Made by a program: the position numbers and the translations under genes. A DNA stretch of 64,000 nucleotides, taken from positions 9,209,026-9,273,025 of the forward strand of contig CM068321.1 of assembly GCA_034766995.1 (NCBI GenBank). The letters run 5' to 3'. This document shows positions 37,441 to 48,017 of this stretch, piece after piece (within the stretch, counting starts at the first letter, position 1; the number at the start of each line of letters is the position of its first letter). The DNA comes from Acanthacorydalis orientalis. Its lineage: Eukaryota > Arthropoda > Insecta > Megaloptera > Corydalidae. The notes below the pieces were generated by a model that saw only the letters and a list, made by a program, of their open reading frames with translations, was not told the DNA's origin and made no database searches.

Positions 37441-37547
37441 TTTTTCTTATAATAAACAAAAAGGTGTACGTTTTATTCTATAGAATTTTATGTTCTTTTA
37501 ATGTTCTTATGCAGTTATTATTTATAAATTACATTTTGTACAAGAAC

Positions 37548-37651
37548 ATACATACAAATACACACCCATACACAAACATATATACACACACAAATATATG
37601 TTTGTATATATATATATATATACACATACATATATATATATATATATATAA

Positions 37652-37702
<51 letters not shown>

Positions 37703-37703
37703 T

Positions 37704-37752
<49 letters not shown>

Positions 37753-37770
37753 TATATATATATATATATT
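37548..37770. repeat. compound CATA/CA/TA array
   Basis: About 220 bp of CATA, CACA and TA blocks. Overlapping frames on both strands encode (IY)n, (IH)n and (VC)n and are artefacts. Confidence 0.95.
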
Positions 37771-38384
37771 TATTAAGTTTAAATTTGAGAGAACCTTTTT
37801 TTTTAAAAATTGTATTTACTAAGAATCTTTATAATGAAGTTCAATAAGTTAGTAACGCTATAAGTAGAGTAATTTTATGATTCTTAATAAGTGAGTTTGT
37901 AAAATAATTTCTTCTAAGAAAAAACAATATGGTGATAACAAAATATTATTCTTTTTTATAACAAACTGTGGAAAACGTTTAAAAACATGTAGTTTTTTTT
38001 GATACTATGTCTAAATCAAAGTTCATAAATGAATTTCAACTGTGATTATTGATTATATACAATACATTTGAGTTACCATGATGCCGTTATGCTTAGAATG
38101 GTAAAGTAAAGAAAACTCAAGAGTTTTCATATGTAAAATATAGCAACTAAGATGTACTCTTTTGTTAAATTACTTTTAAGCGGAATATCCTTAAAATTGT
38201 TTAAATAGACAAACTAATATAATAGCGAATCCAGGGAGACATTAGGATTATTGCTCTCTAAGATACTTTTTTACTGAATGGGTCAAATATAAATCTAAGA
38301 TTAGTTTTCTATTAATAATTTAAAATCTTAACAATACAATTATGATACGATAATTACTAAATTCATTTTCATACATTAATTATT

Positions 38385-38560
38385 TCTCACTTTATAAACC
38401 ATAAAAAAAATCTGAACAAAAATGTTGTAAACCTGTATTTTTTCTGCACATTAGTGCTCAGAAATTATAGACATTGCTGTCGAAAGCCACAAAGCATGAA
38501 TCAAAAATGATCAATGATGATTTATTCAATATCCTAGACTTCTTTTTTTTGAGAGGAAAT
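38385..38560. repeat. FB1 foldback element, compact copy
   Basis: A short left arm (TATAAACCATAAAAAAAATC near 38392) is followed quickly by the right arm with GACATTGCTGTCGAAAG (about 38474-38490) and ATCAAAAATGATCAATGATG. Confidence 0.6.
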
Positions 38561-38729
38561 TTAAAACATTTCCTCTAAGTATATAGAGAAATATGTTTAT
38601 AAATCAATCTCTGATAAAGAAGTCATTATATCTGGATGTAGAGTTACATTTTTAAAAATTTCATAAGTGTATTCATAAGAACATTAGTTCTTAAACCGTT
38701 GATGTATTTATATTTCTTTATTATACGTG

Positions 38730-39415
38730 TTTATATGTTTAATACTAGACTTATTGGCTGCATAATTCATATTTAAGGAATTCACGCTATGAAACAAGAG
38801 TTTTTTTAGAATTACGATAGCAAACGTTTTTTGTGCCGTACGTATTAGTTGTTACCAACATACACAAAGCGACATGGTACAGAAAAATGAGTACTTTGAT
38901 TTTTATGTTTGATCAGAGATTTCTTTAAAAGTTTTTAAAATGAAAGAAAATCATTTATGAAACAGAATTTATCTACAGTGTCAAAAAACTATATTATTTA
39001 AAATAATTTCTTATTTATTGGTTATTTTTTATTATTTCCATATACTTAAAAATATAATAATATAAGATATTGATATTCTTTCACAAGTACTTTCTTTTTT
39101 CACTTCTCAAACCACAAAAATGTTTCTAATCAAAAATTTTCAATAAATGACTATTGATCATTTTTGTTTGCTGCTTATGTACATATCAAAGATGTCGCCA
39201 TCATGCTTAAAGGACTAAGATACAGAAAAATGAGTATTTGGCTATTTTATATTTATTTAGAGATTTATTTGAACGTTTTTAAGATGAAAAAAAACTATTT
39301 ATGAAACAGAATTTATCTACATTGTCCTAAGCTAATTTTTTTAGAAAAAAATTATATTTCATGGTTAATTATTATTATTTTCATAAAGTTTAAAATATAA
39401 TAATATAATAAATTG

Positions 39416-39422
<7 letters not shown>
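38730..39422. repeat. tandem duplication of about 350 bp containing FB1 sequence
   Basis: Unit 1 (about 38730-39080) and unit 2 (about 39081-39422) share TACAGAAAAATGAGTA (38879 and 39230), TTTATGAAACAGAATTTATC and an AAAATATAATAATATAA string near each end, at an offset of about 351 bases. Unit 2 also has a recognisable FB1 left arm (39100-39245); the corresponding part of unit 1 is more decayed. The whole unit appears to have been duplicated, not just the FB1 part. Confidence 0.7.

Positions 39423-39447
<25 letters not shown>
39417..39447. repeat. (TA)n microsatellite at a mariner insertion site
   Basis: The mariner terminal repeat begins directly at the right end of this TA array, consistent with TA target choice. 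Confidence 0.9.
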
Positions 39448-39958
39448 TAGGTTGTCAGAAAAATAATTACGGTTTATGACTTCCAAATTTATATACATTT
39501 TTTTAATTTAAGTGGTTTTAAGTCGTCTAAAACTGTTGGATGACTAATGCCTAACTTTTGTGCAAGCTCTCGAATTATTGTGCGTGATTATGATTCGATT
39601 AACGCCTTCAGTTGGTCGTTATAGAATTTTGGGAACTACCATTACACCGTACGTTCCTAAACAGTAGCCACACCAAAAGCATCGTTTAGTTTACGAACAA
39701 TTTCTCCTACTTTACCACCTGTTTTTAACTCATACAAAAAAAAAATATTATTGTTTGTTTCTTGTGCAACTTTATTCAACAGCTCAATTTGAAGCAAAAT
39801 TAATAATAAAACCAACGTCGATGTTACGAAAATACAGACTGAAAAATACATTTTAAAATGATATTAACATGAACGCGATGAAATAACAAGTTCATTGCAA
39901 AAAATTAAGGTTAGAATTCAAAACTAACACTCGCAATTATTGTCCTACCAACCTAATA
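39448..39958 (-). mobile_element. mellifera-type mariner deletion derivative (510 bp)
   Basis: Ends are TTAGGTTGTCAGAAAAATAA on the left and CCTACCAACCTAAT on the right. On the minus strand the interior gives YELKTGGKVGEIVRKLNDAFGV and helix-turn-helix segments, then crosses directly to the 3' untranslated region. The catalytic domain is deleted. The 64-codon minus-strand frame at 39657-39851 is real transposase N-terminal text but is only a remnant. Confidence 0.85.
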
Positions 39959-39964
39959 ATTATT

Positions 39965-40525
39965 AACAACCAGTTCTTGTTAGTTATTACATATTTATAA
40001 AATACAAACAGTTACAACTTTAATAGAACATTCAATAGTCTATAAAAAATGTGTTCAGAATGTGATTATAATGCAAAATCTTCTCTTCCAAATTTCAGTT
40101 CTTTTTATGTCAACCAACTGAAATATTTTTAAGATAATTTTCTATAACAGAAAAGGTATTACTAAATATATTTCATAAAAAAATCGACATGCCTCTAATA
40201 TAGATCAAATATTATATTTTTTAAATAGTAAATTTTTGAAACAGTTTTTCATAAACAATTTTAATTACTATTGAAATAGATTTACTACAAAACAATGTGC
40301 ACTTATATTGTAAAATAACAAGTCGATATATATTATTAGTTAAAAACCATGTTAAATATTTATAAGAAGTCTAAATAAACAAAGTATAAGTAATTAACTT
40401 TTCAAACCATGTAAATTCTCTGAAACTATTCGAATAAAAATAAATCTAATAACACCTCCTTTAAGGAGTTAAATTAACAAAGTAAAAAACCATTCAGCAC
40501 ATTCTAGCGTTATCAGACTCTGTAA
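39965..40525. other. AT-rich spacer, nothing recognised
   Basis: No repeat family member or coding region was identified. Confidence 0.45.
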
Positions 40526-40529
40526 AGTA

Positions 40530-40545
40530 TATGTATATATATATA

Positions 40546-40577
<32 letters not shown>
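40530..40577. repeat. (TA)n microsatellite
   Basis: TA array with TGTACA interruption, on the left border of an island. Confidence 0.95.
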
Positions 40578-40594
40578 GTTTTAATAAAAAGTAC

Positions 40595-40980
40595 CGGTGT
40601 ATGAATTAAAATGACTTAGTTGTTCGCGGGCGTGATAAAGTGGCATGTCTAATGGTTTCGGGTGGCCGCAAATGAGCGTAGAGCGGGCAATTTGCATAGT
40701 AAAGTAGCTCGCGGGACGCGACCTAATGACCGACGGGGTCGCGCTTGTCAAAACCACGCTACGTCGCCACATGTGCTTTAGACATGCGATCGCCAAAGTT
40801 GCACACACGTCGGAACGACCGACGTACGTACGTTTCGTTTTCTTTCATCTTTATGCGGGTCTTTTTCTTCTTTGCACGTGAACATAACGGTCTCTGTGGA
40901 CACGTTTCAGTAGCAACAAGGAATCGTGTTTCAGTACTCGAGGAAAAGCGCTGAGTACATGTTAATAATATCGATATGGG
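40595..40980. promoter_or_regulatory. CpG-rich island, candidate enhancer
   Basis: One of the strongest GC contrasts in the window. It contains CACATGTG (E-box, near 40769), ATTTGCAT (octamer, near 40690) and runs of CGxCG, including GACGTACGTACG near 40822. Frames open on both strands (40581-40808 minus, 40745-40954 plus) have no recognisable domain. Confidence 0.35.
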
Positions 40981-41062
40981 TGCTAAGCATCAACTGTGAT
41001 TGATTTAAATTGTACGCTGAATGTATGTATTATTATTTTAAGAAACCAATTTAAATCTCATA

Positions 41063-41084
41063 TTTATATATATATATATATATA
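41063..41084. repeat. short (TA)n
   Basis: About 11 TA units. Confidence 0.85.
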
Positions 41085-41354
41085 AACAAAAAAATTACAT
41101 GAACAAACAACATTAAAACACAAATTAACAATTCTGCTCTCATGTTTCTTAGAAAATAAAAATCAATGAATTACAATGTTATTCGTTATTTTTCAGAATT
41201 TCTCACAAGACTTTGGCTTTCTTCAGAAGAATCACTGATCTGTGTACCGAAAAAATGCCACATACTGGTAAGCTATATTTCTATATTTGTTTTTAAAATT
41301 TATATATGTCATTTATTTCCGCTAATCCATTTCGTATGGATATTTTAATTATTG

Positions 41355-41515
41355 TTCTCTTTGTATTCATTTTTCGGATGAGAAACATATCTGTTTTTCA
41401 CTACTGATTTTTGTACGAGTACTATACTCAAGTAGATGGTTCTGCCCGAAGATGGCATCCATGCTGAAACTAGTAGTGGAGAACAGACATCTAGTTGATC
41501 CAAAAAGAGGAATAA
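41355..41515. repeat. FB2 foldback element, both arms
   Basis: The left arm (about 41365-41430) has CTGTTTTTCACTACTGATTT. The right arm (41440-41510) has CCGAAGATGGCATCCATGCT then GAAACTAGTAGTGGAGAACA, GACATCTAGTTGATCCAAAA and AGAGG. The right arm keeps the sequence best. The element lies about 95 bp left of the full-length mariner. Confidence 0.7.
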
Positions 41516-41608
41516 AAACAGGATAATATATTAACGAGATCAGAATTATAAAAATATACAAATATATTTTTATTTTAGTTGTTTTCACTCAGAATTACCT
41601 TCCTTATA

Positions 41609-42848
41609 TTAGGTTGGTTGGAAAATAACTGCGGTTTTTGTTTTCTGAATTCTAACCTTATTTTTTCAATGATAGTGTCATTTCATCGTGTCCATGTTAA
41701 TATCATTTTAAAGTGCATTTTTCGGTCTGTATTTTGGTCACATCGACTTTGGTTTTATTTTTAATTTTACTTCTAATTGGATTATTGAATTAAAGATAGA
41801 AAATAAGGAATAAGGACAATTATTTATATGAGTTCACAACGGGTGGTAAAGCAGTAGAAACTGTTTATAAACTAAACTATGCTTTTGGCGTGTGTACTGT
41901 TAAGGAACGTACGGTTCAATGATGGTTTCAAAAATTGTATGCTAAGGGCAAGAGCCTTGAAGATTAAAAAGGTCGTGGGCGTCCCTCTTAAGTTCATAAC
42001 GACCAGCTGAATGCGTTAGTTGAATTAGAACCACACACAACAATTCGAGAGCTTGCACAAAAGGCAGGCGTTTGTCATTCAGGAGTTCTAGATCATTTAA
42101 AATAGCTAGGAAAATCAAAAAAGCTTGATAAATGGCTGCAGCATGAACTGAACGATAATCAAAAAAATCGCCATCACAAGGTTTGTTCTACACTTCTTTT
42201 ACCCAACGGAAACGATCCATTTCTCGATCGTATTATAACGTGCGACGAAAAGTGGATCCTTTACGATAAAGCGATCTGCACAATGGATGGACAAAAATGA
42301 AGCCCCTAAGAATTTCTTGAAATCGAAATTATACAGAAAGAAAATTGTGATGAGTGGTGGTCTGCGCTCGGTACAATCCACTACAATTTTTTGAATCCAG
42401 GCGAAAACATCACAGCTGAGAGTTATTGTCAAGAAATCGATTAAATTCACCAAGTACTGCAACGTCTGGTCCTCGGACTGGTCAATCGAAAAGGTCCAAT
42501 CCTACTGCATGATCACACATCGCACGATTTACTATCCAAAAGTGAATAAATTGGGCAATGAAACATTTCCTCAACATCATTTAGCCAACAGATTATCACT
42601 TGTTTAAGCATTTCGACAACTTCTTAGAGAGTAATATCTCTAACATCCAAGCTGGTGCCGAAAGTACATTTCGAGATTATATCTACTCAGAAATTTTACA
42701 CGACCGGAATAAATAAACTTGCAATCAATTGTCAAAAATGTGTCGATTCTAATGATGCTTATTTCGATTAATAAAATTAATTATTAGCTGAGAAAAATGT
42801 ATATGAATTTAAGGATCATAAACCGCAATTATTTTCCAATAAACCTAA
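41609..42848 (+). mobile_element. full-length mellifera-type mariner, inactive (1240 bp)
   Basis: Both terminal repeats are recognisable: TTAGGTTGGTTGGAAAATAA on the left and its diverged complement ending CCAATAAACCTAA on the right. The left target TA is present at 41607-41608, while the right reads TG, so one base of the duplication has mutated. This is the only copy of this lineage here with all parts present, and it serves as the reference from which the short derivatives can be aligned. Confidence 0.9.
41796..42760 (+). pseudogene. mariner transposase pseudogene (mellifera type)
   Basis: Readable segments in order are EFTTGGKAVETVYKLNYAFG and VCTVKERTVQ, then GRGRPS, TIRELAQKAGVCHSGVLDHL (helix-turn-helix), then LDKWLQHEL. 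Next come LLLPNGNDPFLDRIITCDEK and WILYD (first catalytic Asp), TIHYNFLNPGENITAESYCQ, RKGPILLHDH (second catalytic Asp) and, in a shifted frame, PTDYHLFKHFDNFL (third catalytic Asp). All three Asp codons of the DD34D triad survive, but at least eight in-frame stops and a frameshift kill the gene. No convincing start codon precedes the first readable segment. The 87-codon minus-strand frame at 42199-42462 is a shadow. Confidence 0.9.
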
Positions 42849-42892
42849 TGTTTTAACCGTAAACGCTACAAGCGATTAATTCGTTGTTTTGA

Positions 42893-42968
42893 TGATATTC
42901 GTCCTGTTGGTTCATCTGAACGTCTATTCTGCTAGTTTCATTACGTTTGCAATCTTCAGGTATATATT
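42893..42968. repeat. FB2 single left arm
   Basis: TTGGTTCATCTGAACGTCTA, then CTAGTTTCATTACG and AATCTTCAGGTATA match the FB2 left arm. It lies about 45 bp right of the mariner; FB2 copies thus flank the mariner on both sides. Confidence 0.55.
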
Positions 42969-42974
42969 AAAGAC

Positions 42975-43805
42975 TCCACAAATGATTAAATTTGCATATG
43001 AAGATACATACATCTGCTTAAGTTTAGTGGGGATGGTATAATTATTTTTCATATTTAATTGAGATACGATTAATCTGTGTTACTATTTATATTTTGAGAA
43101 TTCGACTTTTGGTCAGAATATATTTAATAAAACATCTTATATCCTTTTTGATATTTTTCTTCATTACTGAGTTATTTTTGAATTGGTATTTTCTATCAAT
43201 TTTTATATATAAGGTCTATTAGTTTTGTATGTTAAAAAAGTACCTTAGTGTATGTTCAATCAATTGTTTAACTTTTTTAGATTTTAAATAATACCCTGAA
43301 CCATAAATATAATTCAACTTAAAGTCACTTATAGTTTAAGTGACTTACTCCAATTATTAATCTTGCATCCATTCTCTTACATAAATAAATTTTCATAATT
43401 TTATCTGATGTTTAAATATTCTTAAATAATCTATATTTTAGTTCTGTGCAACTTCTTGATTTGTTAAACATGAATTTGAGTTATTAGTAGAGACAATTTG
43501 AGACATTTTTATTCCTTAAAAATGTGTCATTGGTGGCTTTTTGAAACGCTCATCAGCAGATTATCATGTAGTATAATAGATTAAAATTTTCAGTCAGAAA
43601 TTGAAGAATAACTTTCATCAATTCTTTAAATTCTCTACATTTCTCATAAGTTCGATATTCACTTTTTCAATATTTTTTACTACTGATACATCTTCTCATT
43701 CCATTTAAAATCCAAATACGATAATTTGACAGATATTTTTATAATTTTTCTTCATTTTTATAGTTTGAAAAGTCTTTTCTATTCTTATTTTTAGTTATAA
43801 AACAA
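42975..43805. other. AT-rich spacer, nothing recognised
   Basis: Includes an 11-base inverted repeat ACTTAAAGTCACTTATAGTT at about 43317-43336 and adjoining AAGTGACTT; otherwise featureless. Confidence 0.4.
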
Positions 43806-43809
43806 AAAA

Positions 43810-43813
<4 letters not shown>

Positions 43814-43878
<65 letters not shown>
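43814..43878. repeat. (TA)n microsatellite
   Basis: Pure TA array of about 32 units. Confidence 0.95.
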
Positions 43879-43881
<3 letters not shown>

Positions 43882-44069
43882 CCAAAATAGACACTAAAAC
43901 ATATTAAAAGTTAATAAAATACTATGTTACTCACTAATAAAATTTAAGCATTATATATATTTATATATATATATATATATGGTATTTACAACTAACGTTA
44001 CTGCAGCTCAGAAAATTAAATGCTGTATATAGAGATACATAAAACTTTTATTAATTTTCCTCTGTTGAA

Positions 44070-44430
44070 AAATTAGTTCGAATCACTACAGCTGAATGCA
44101 AAAATGCACTCACATCCATAAAAATAGATAGTAAAGCTGGAAACGTCGTGTATGTGTCGACTACAATGTTGATTGAAATAAAAACATTTAATTCGCGAGT
44201 GTTTGTATAACAAGTCGAAAATGCGATATGGTCAGGTACTTCAAAGATAATTTACGATGTAATATAGATGTAGCGAACGGGATAGCTCGCACTAAATGGT
44301 GCAAAAGCGTTCATTATATTGCGCTTAATTGCACGCGCGGCATTGCAATATGTTTTAAGTATTCGAGATCGACCCGTTCGCACGGATACGTTTCGCCAAC
44401 ATGTAATTATGATCGTCGCATTTAAATGAA
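44070..44430. other. GC/CpG-richer island with frames open on both strands
   Basis: Frames 44228-44425 (plus, 65 codons) and 44252-44548 (minus, 98 codons) overlap, the latter running out of a TA array. No domain recognised. Contains ATTGCGCTTAATTGCACGCG. Confidence 0.3.
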
Positions 44431-44465
44431 TAATTTCCAAGCATATCACATCAGGTATACACATA

Positions 44466-44467
<2 letters not shown>

Positions 44468-44524
<57 letters not shown>
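44468..44524. repeat. (TA)n microsatellite
   Basis: Pure TA array on the right border of the island. Confidence 0.95.
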
Positions 44525-44525
<1 letters not shown>

Positions 44526-44609
44526 CATGTGTATAAATCTGCATGCAATAAATATTTTTACGGTACTCTTATAAAACATTAATTCTTTATTTAATAGTGG
44601 ATGATAGTA

Positions 44610-44613
<4 letters not shown>

Positions 44614-44675
<62 letters not shown>
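44614..44675. repeat. (TA)n microsatellite
   Basis: Pure TA array. Confidence 0.95.
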
Positions 44676-44678
<3 letters not shown>

Positions 44679-45054
44679 TATTACTGTATGAAAGTATAAA
44701 TATGGAAGGAAAATATGAATGTATTAACCAATATCGATTCATAAAACTATAAAGAATTTGAAAAATGTTTCAATCAATTTTCACTCATTTTTGTTTATAA
44801 ATGAAATGTTTGTTGAGAAAAACTGTTATAAAGTATTGATTCTTTTAATAAATAGTACTGTGAACAAATATCCTCATTTTCATATTTCTAAAGCTAATGC
44901 TGTTGTGCAACCAGTAGTAACTTTTAAAAATTAATTTTCTGTACGGTAGGATAAAACATTTCAAACTTAGAATAATAGAAGTTTACTTGTCTTTTTAGTA
45001 TCTTCTTTTTCGGTGTATAAATTTATAATCTATCCCTAAAAATTAAAAAATTAC

Positions 45055-45128
45055 ATGATTTTTTTTCATTTTTGCGTTTTTTTTAACATTTTCATGCGGA
45101 AACCTAAATTGAATGATCCTATAATCGT
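45055..45128. repeat. dispersed repeat R-B, copy 1
   Basis: TTTTTGCGTTTTTTTTAACA then TTTTCATGCGGAAACCTAAA and TTGAATGATCCTA recur in diverged form at 63025-63090. Family unknown. Confidence 0.55.
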
Positions 45129-45299
45129 GATAAATAAATCTGCATTAAAATTTTGGATCGGTTCTAACTTCAAATACTTTTTATAGTAATGACAGATATC
45201 CATATCCAATAATAAGCTATACATATCAAGTGAAACAAAAAATACTCTCTGTAAAATACATAATCTGACTTCTATCTACGAATACTTTCATGATTTAAA

Positions 45300-45540
45300 C
45301 ACCGACCCATGTCAATCCGCGTATCCGTATACGAATTGTATTAATTTCGAAAGGAATCCGTCGACCACGTCCCAACCTGTACATACAGAGCGTGTACTAC
45401 GAATCACGGCCCGGTGTGTCGCTCAGTTCAGGTAGCTAACACGCTCGACGATCTCTAGGAAACCATTAAAAAAAATCAAACAGAACCGCAAAACATTTTT
45501 CGTAATCGACTACTGTTTTACGACGCGAATTAGCATTTTA
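45300..45540. promoter_or_regulatory. CpG-rich island, candidate enhancer
   Basis: Contains CAGGTAG at 45429-45435, the palindrome CGTATACG near 45330 and many CG dinucleotides. No credible frame. Confidence 0.35.
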
Positions 45541-45606
45541 ATTTCCTCCTTTCCATACGATAATAAGAGAAGACCTTCAGTATATTTCATAGGTCGCTCT
45601 CTCGTA

Positions 45607-45675
45607 CACAAACACACACACACACACACACCGAAACAAATATCAAAACATATTCGTACGCATTCATCACAAATA

Positions 45676-45711
<36 letters not shown>

Positions 45712-45716
45712 TATAT
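45607..45716. repeat. (CA)n and (TA)n microsatellites
   Basis: A CA run at about 45610-45631 and a TA array at 45679-45706. The 70-codon minus frame crossing them is an artefact. Confidence 0.9.
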
Positions 45717-45876
45717 AATCATATTTCGGCATTTAATTTATACACATTTCATTTTGTAATTAATTAAATGTGATTCGGCCATTTTATTGCGCATTTACGC
45801 GCATTCGAATTCATTAATTTCGGCTACCGGTTAATAGTATAAAAACAAATAGATATGCTAATACACACACATAATC

Positions 45877-45900
45877 ATATATATATATATATATATACAT
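45877..45900. repeat. short (TA)n
   Basis: TA array followed by a CATGTATGCAT palindrome. Confidence 0.85.
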
Positions 45901-45939
45901 GTATGCATCTCTATATGTGTGTGGATAGATATGGATACG

Positions 45940-46560
45940 CATACGCGATGAGCGTTGATTCTCTGTAATGATTGGAAATGTCAAGAGAACGTCTCTCCGC
46001 TATCTGTCGCTAAATTCGGAACGTGCTAATTTATTTTTATGTCCGACAAAGTACATAAAATACATCTATGTATGTAGTAGTTGAGTTGTCGACTCCGTCG
46101 CGGTGCCTTTGAAGCGGATCGTTTCGAAATTTATCGCTCGGGTACATCGTCGATCCATGTGACGATTAGAGAAGACGCGTTGTAATTGGGTACTTAGCGT
46201 TCCTCGTAGTTTGTCAAGACCGTTCATCCGTCCGTCGATTGTGATAATAACATTAATAAAGGCGATTCTCGCTGCATAATGAAAAACGAATGATTCCGTA
46301 ACGTTACACGATTTGAACTTTTCGAGATTTATTCCTATTGGTTATGGATTCGGTACGTTTTTTCCCAATATCGATTTTTTTCCGAATTCGAAATTTTTGT
46401 AATCTTATGACTGACGGTTCGTACTTTTAACAATTGCATGGCGGGCGTTTTAGACACAGAACTTTCGTTATCGGCGGGTATTTTTGCAGTCGCTCAGTCG
46501 GCAGCTACCGATCTAAAACGCATTTATGATAACTGATTTCACTCCACTTTTTGGTTTTCC
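45940..46560. other. long CpG-rich island, possible conserved non-coding region
   Basis: About 600 bases of balanced sequence full of CG dinucleotides, including TCCGTCGCGG and CGTCGATCCATGTGACG. No coding frame of note crosses it on either strand, so it is more like a cluster of regulatory blocks than an exon. Confidence 0.35.
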
Positions 46561-46629
46561 GAAAGACTGCATTTGAAAAGGTATTGATCGACACGACCTA
46601 CACCTTTAATGTATTTATTATATTCTACT

Positions 46630-46932
46630 GTACATGTGGGTTTGTTTTGTTTTTTTTGGAATTTTGAACATCAATTTTATTTGCAGAATGTATTGTTGAT
46701 ATCATATACAAGATCTTTTTTTCGTCTTCCATGCTTATACTAAGACATTATTTTTTCTACAGAACATTGTAGCCCTTTCCTCGAATTTTACATGTCTTAG
46801 ACAAGCTGCCACACCTCTATTTTTCCTTATAGTTCCTTCCATACATGTTCTATTTTGTAATAATCTTTGTGTGACTTGTACACTGTTAAAGTAATTGTCG
46901 TTCTCTCTCTCTCCCTATCGATCTCTCTCTCT

Positions 46933-46974
<42 letters not shown>

Positions 46975-47440
46975 ATAATTACTATAATATGCCATAAATT
47001 TACGAATGGGTTTAGTAATGAAAATATAGTTGTGTTTAGTGTATATCCTTGTGCACAATATACTTCAAAATTGCAAATATATCATGTGATACTTTCGCAG
47101 ACCATCGTACCAAAATAGTACCAATATTCGGTATTTTGTGATTTTGGCTGGACTGTTTGTTCGAAATGAGAGCCTTCCCCTCCAAGGTATGATCCTTTCA
47201 TCAAGGGATAGTTCTTTTTCTGATTTGTATACTGTTCAAAATTTTTTGTGAAAATATGTAAGAACAGGTTTAATCTGATCCAATCTGTCTTTATAATTTT
47301 CATCTGTACTGAAATACTAGTATCTCCATATCTGATGGTATCTGTCTCTGCTCATTGTATCAGCGAAGATCGATGTGTGAAGTATTGTAACTGTGGACCA
47401 GTAATCATCTTTCTCAAACGTTTTCACAAAACCCATTAAT
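46630..47440 (-). pseudogene. piggyBac transposase relic, catalytic region
   Basis: Read on the minus strand from 47440 downwards, two frames together give MSRDRYHQIWRY, YKDRLDQIKPVLTYFHKKFE, then QYTNQKKELSLDERIIPWRG and RLSFRTNSPAK. These are the piggyBac-family segments around the first catalytic Asp (LSxDE, IPWRGR). Next come YICNFEVYCAQGYTL, ILSLLNPFVNLWHI-like text, a (TA)n array with GA-rich sequence (46912-46971), then DNYFNSVQVTQRLLQNRTCM and EGTIRKNRGV. The DNxxxS segment holds the second catalytic Asp. A degraded part follows to about 46680 (RKNNVLV-AWKTKK). Frameshifts and stops show it is dead. Confidence 0.85.
46903..46972. repeat. (CT)n-(TA)n array inside the piggyBac relic
   Basis: CT-rich sequence and a TA array lie between the codons for WHIIVI and DNYFNS. 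Confidence 0.9.
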
Positions 47441-47531
47441 AATTAAATTGTACACAAGGATATACACAGAACACAACTATATTTCCATTACTAAACCCAT
47501 TCGTAAATTTATGGCATATTATAGTAATTAT

Positions 47532-47536
<5 letters not shown>
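46970..47536. repeat. inverted duplication of about 88 bp within piggyBac
   Basis: The left arm (46970-47060) and right arm (47448-47536) are near-identical reverse complements (shared: TGGATAATTACTATAATATG, CCATAAATTTACGAATGGGT, TTAGTAATG, ATATCCTTGTG). Each arm ends outward in a TA array. Both encode the same piggyBac segment, NPFVNLWHI. Confidence 0.85.
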
Positions 47537-47595
<59 letters not shown>

Positions 47596-47665
47596 GCAAT
47601 TACTATAATAGTGTACAAGTCTTATAACGATTATTACAAAATAGTACAGGTATGGACGGATAAGG
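47448..47665 (+). pseudogene. second piggyBac catalytic segment, opposite orientation
   Basis: On the plus strand it reads CTQGYTQNTTIFPLLNPFVN, LWHIIVI, a long (TA)n array, then MGNYYNSVQVL, RLLQNSTGMDG. It is thus a second, inverted copy of the part present at 46850-47060. In this copy the Asp of the DNYYNS motif reads Gly (GGC for GAC), so the active site is lost. It is too short to be more than a fragment. The 70-codon plus frame at 47611-47823 is in another phase and not real. Confidence 0.75.
47534..47594. repeat. (TA)n array at the centre of a palindrome
   Basis: Flanked by ATTATAGTAATTATCCA (47518-47534) and TGGGCAATTACTATAAT (47593-47609), which are near-perfect reverse complements. 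Confidence 0.9.
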
Positions 47666-47879
47666 TCAATAATTTTTTCCAATTCTGTATTGATAATGTC
47701 AGTCCAACATTTCCTTTCATTTGTTATGCTGTAGAAGGATTAGTCTTACCACTAGAAATTGATTTAATCATTTTTCTCTCGCCCTGTACTTTAGTAAAAC
47801 ATGACATATCATGTTTGGTATAGATTGTCACGAGAACAATATCTTAGACAGGTTTAATGCACGCTAAAAATCGCTATCA

Positions 47880-47921
47880 GCCAAAGTCACGGATGCGTGA
47901 TACCCGCCGTGATAGTGTTAA
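47880..47921. mobile_element. piggyBac-type terminal repeat with TTAA
   Basis: GTCACGGATGCGTGATACCC then GCCGTGATAGTG ends at a TTAA (47918-47921), the piggyBac target. It contains the dyad TCACG..CGTGA. I could not find the partner end on the left of the relic. Confidence 0.5.
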
Positions 47922-48017
47922 GATAAACTTATTTAATGAAGATGTATGAGTAGTTTGTAAAATAATACCAAGTTATTAAAAATCAATAAAAACATTATTC
48001 TTTGTTTCATTCTGAAT

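Noticed and set aside
41446..41510. True hammerhead ribozyme in FB2
   Set aside because: CTGANGA and GAAA are present with a short hairpin between, but there is an extra base before the stem, and no convincing stem III with a UH cleavage site follows. Kept only as a hammerhead-like finding.
42199..42462. 87-codon minus-strand frame
   Set aside because: Antisense shadow of the mariner transposase pseudogene.
46470..46500. CGGCGGGTAT string as the left piggyBac end
   Set aside because: Shares ten bases with the 47.9-kb terminal repeat, but there is no adjacent TTAA and the following bases differ.
47611..47823. 70-codon plus-strand frame beginning at the piggyBac fragment
   Set aside because: Out of phase with the recognisable piggyBac codons; the start is accidental.
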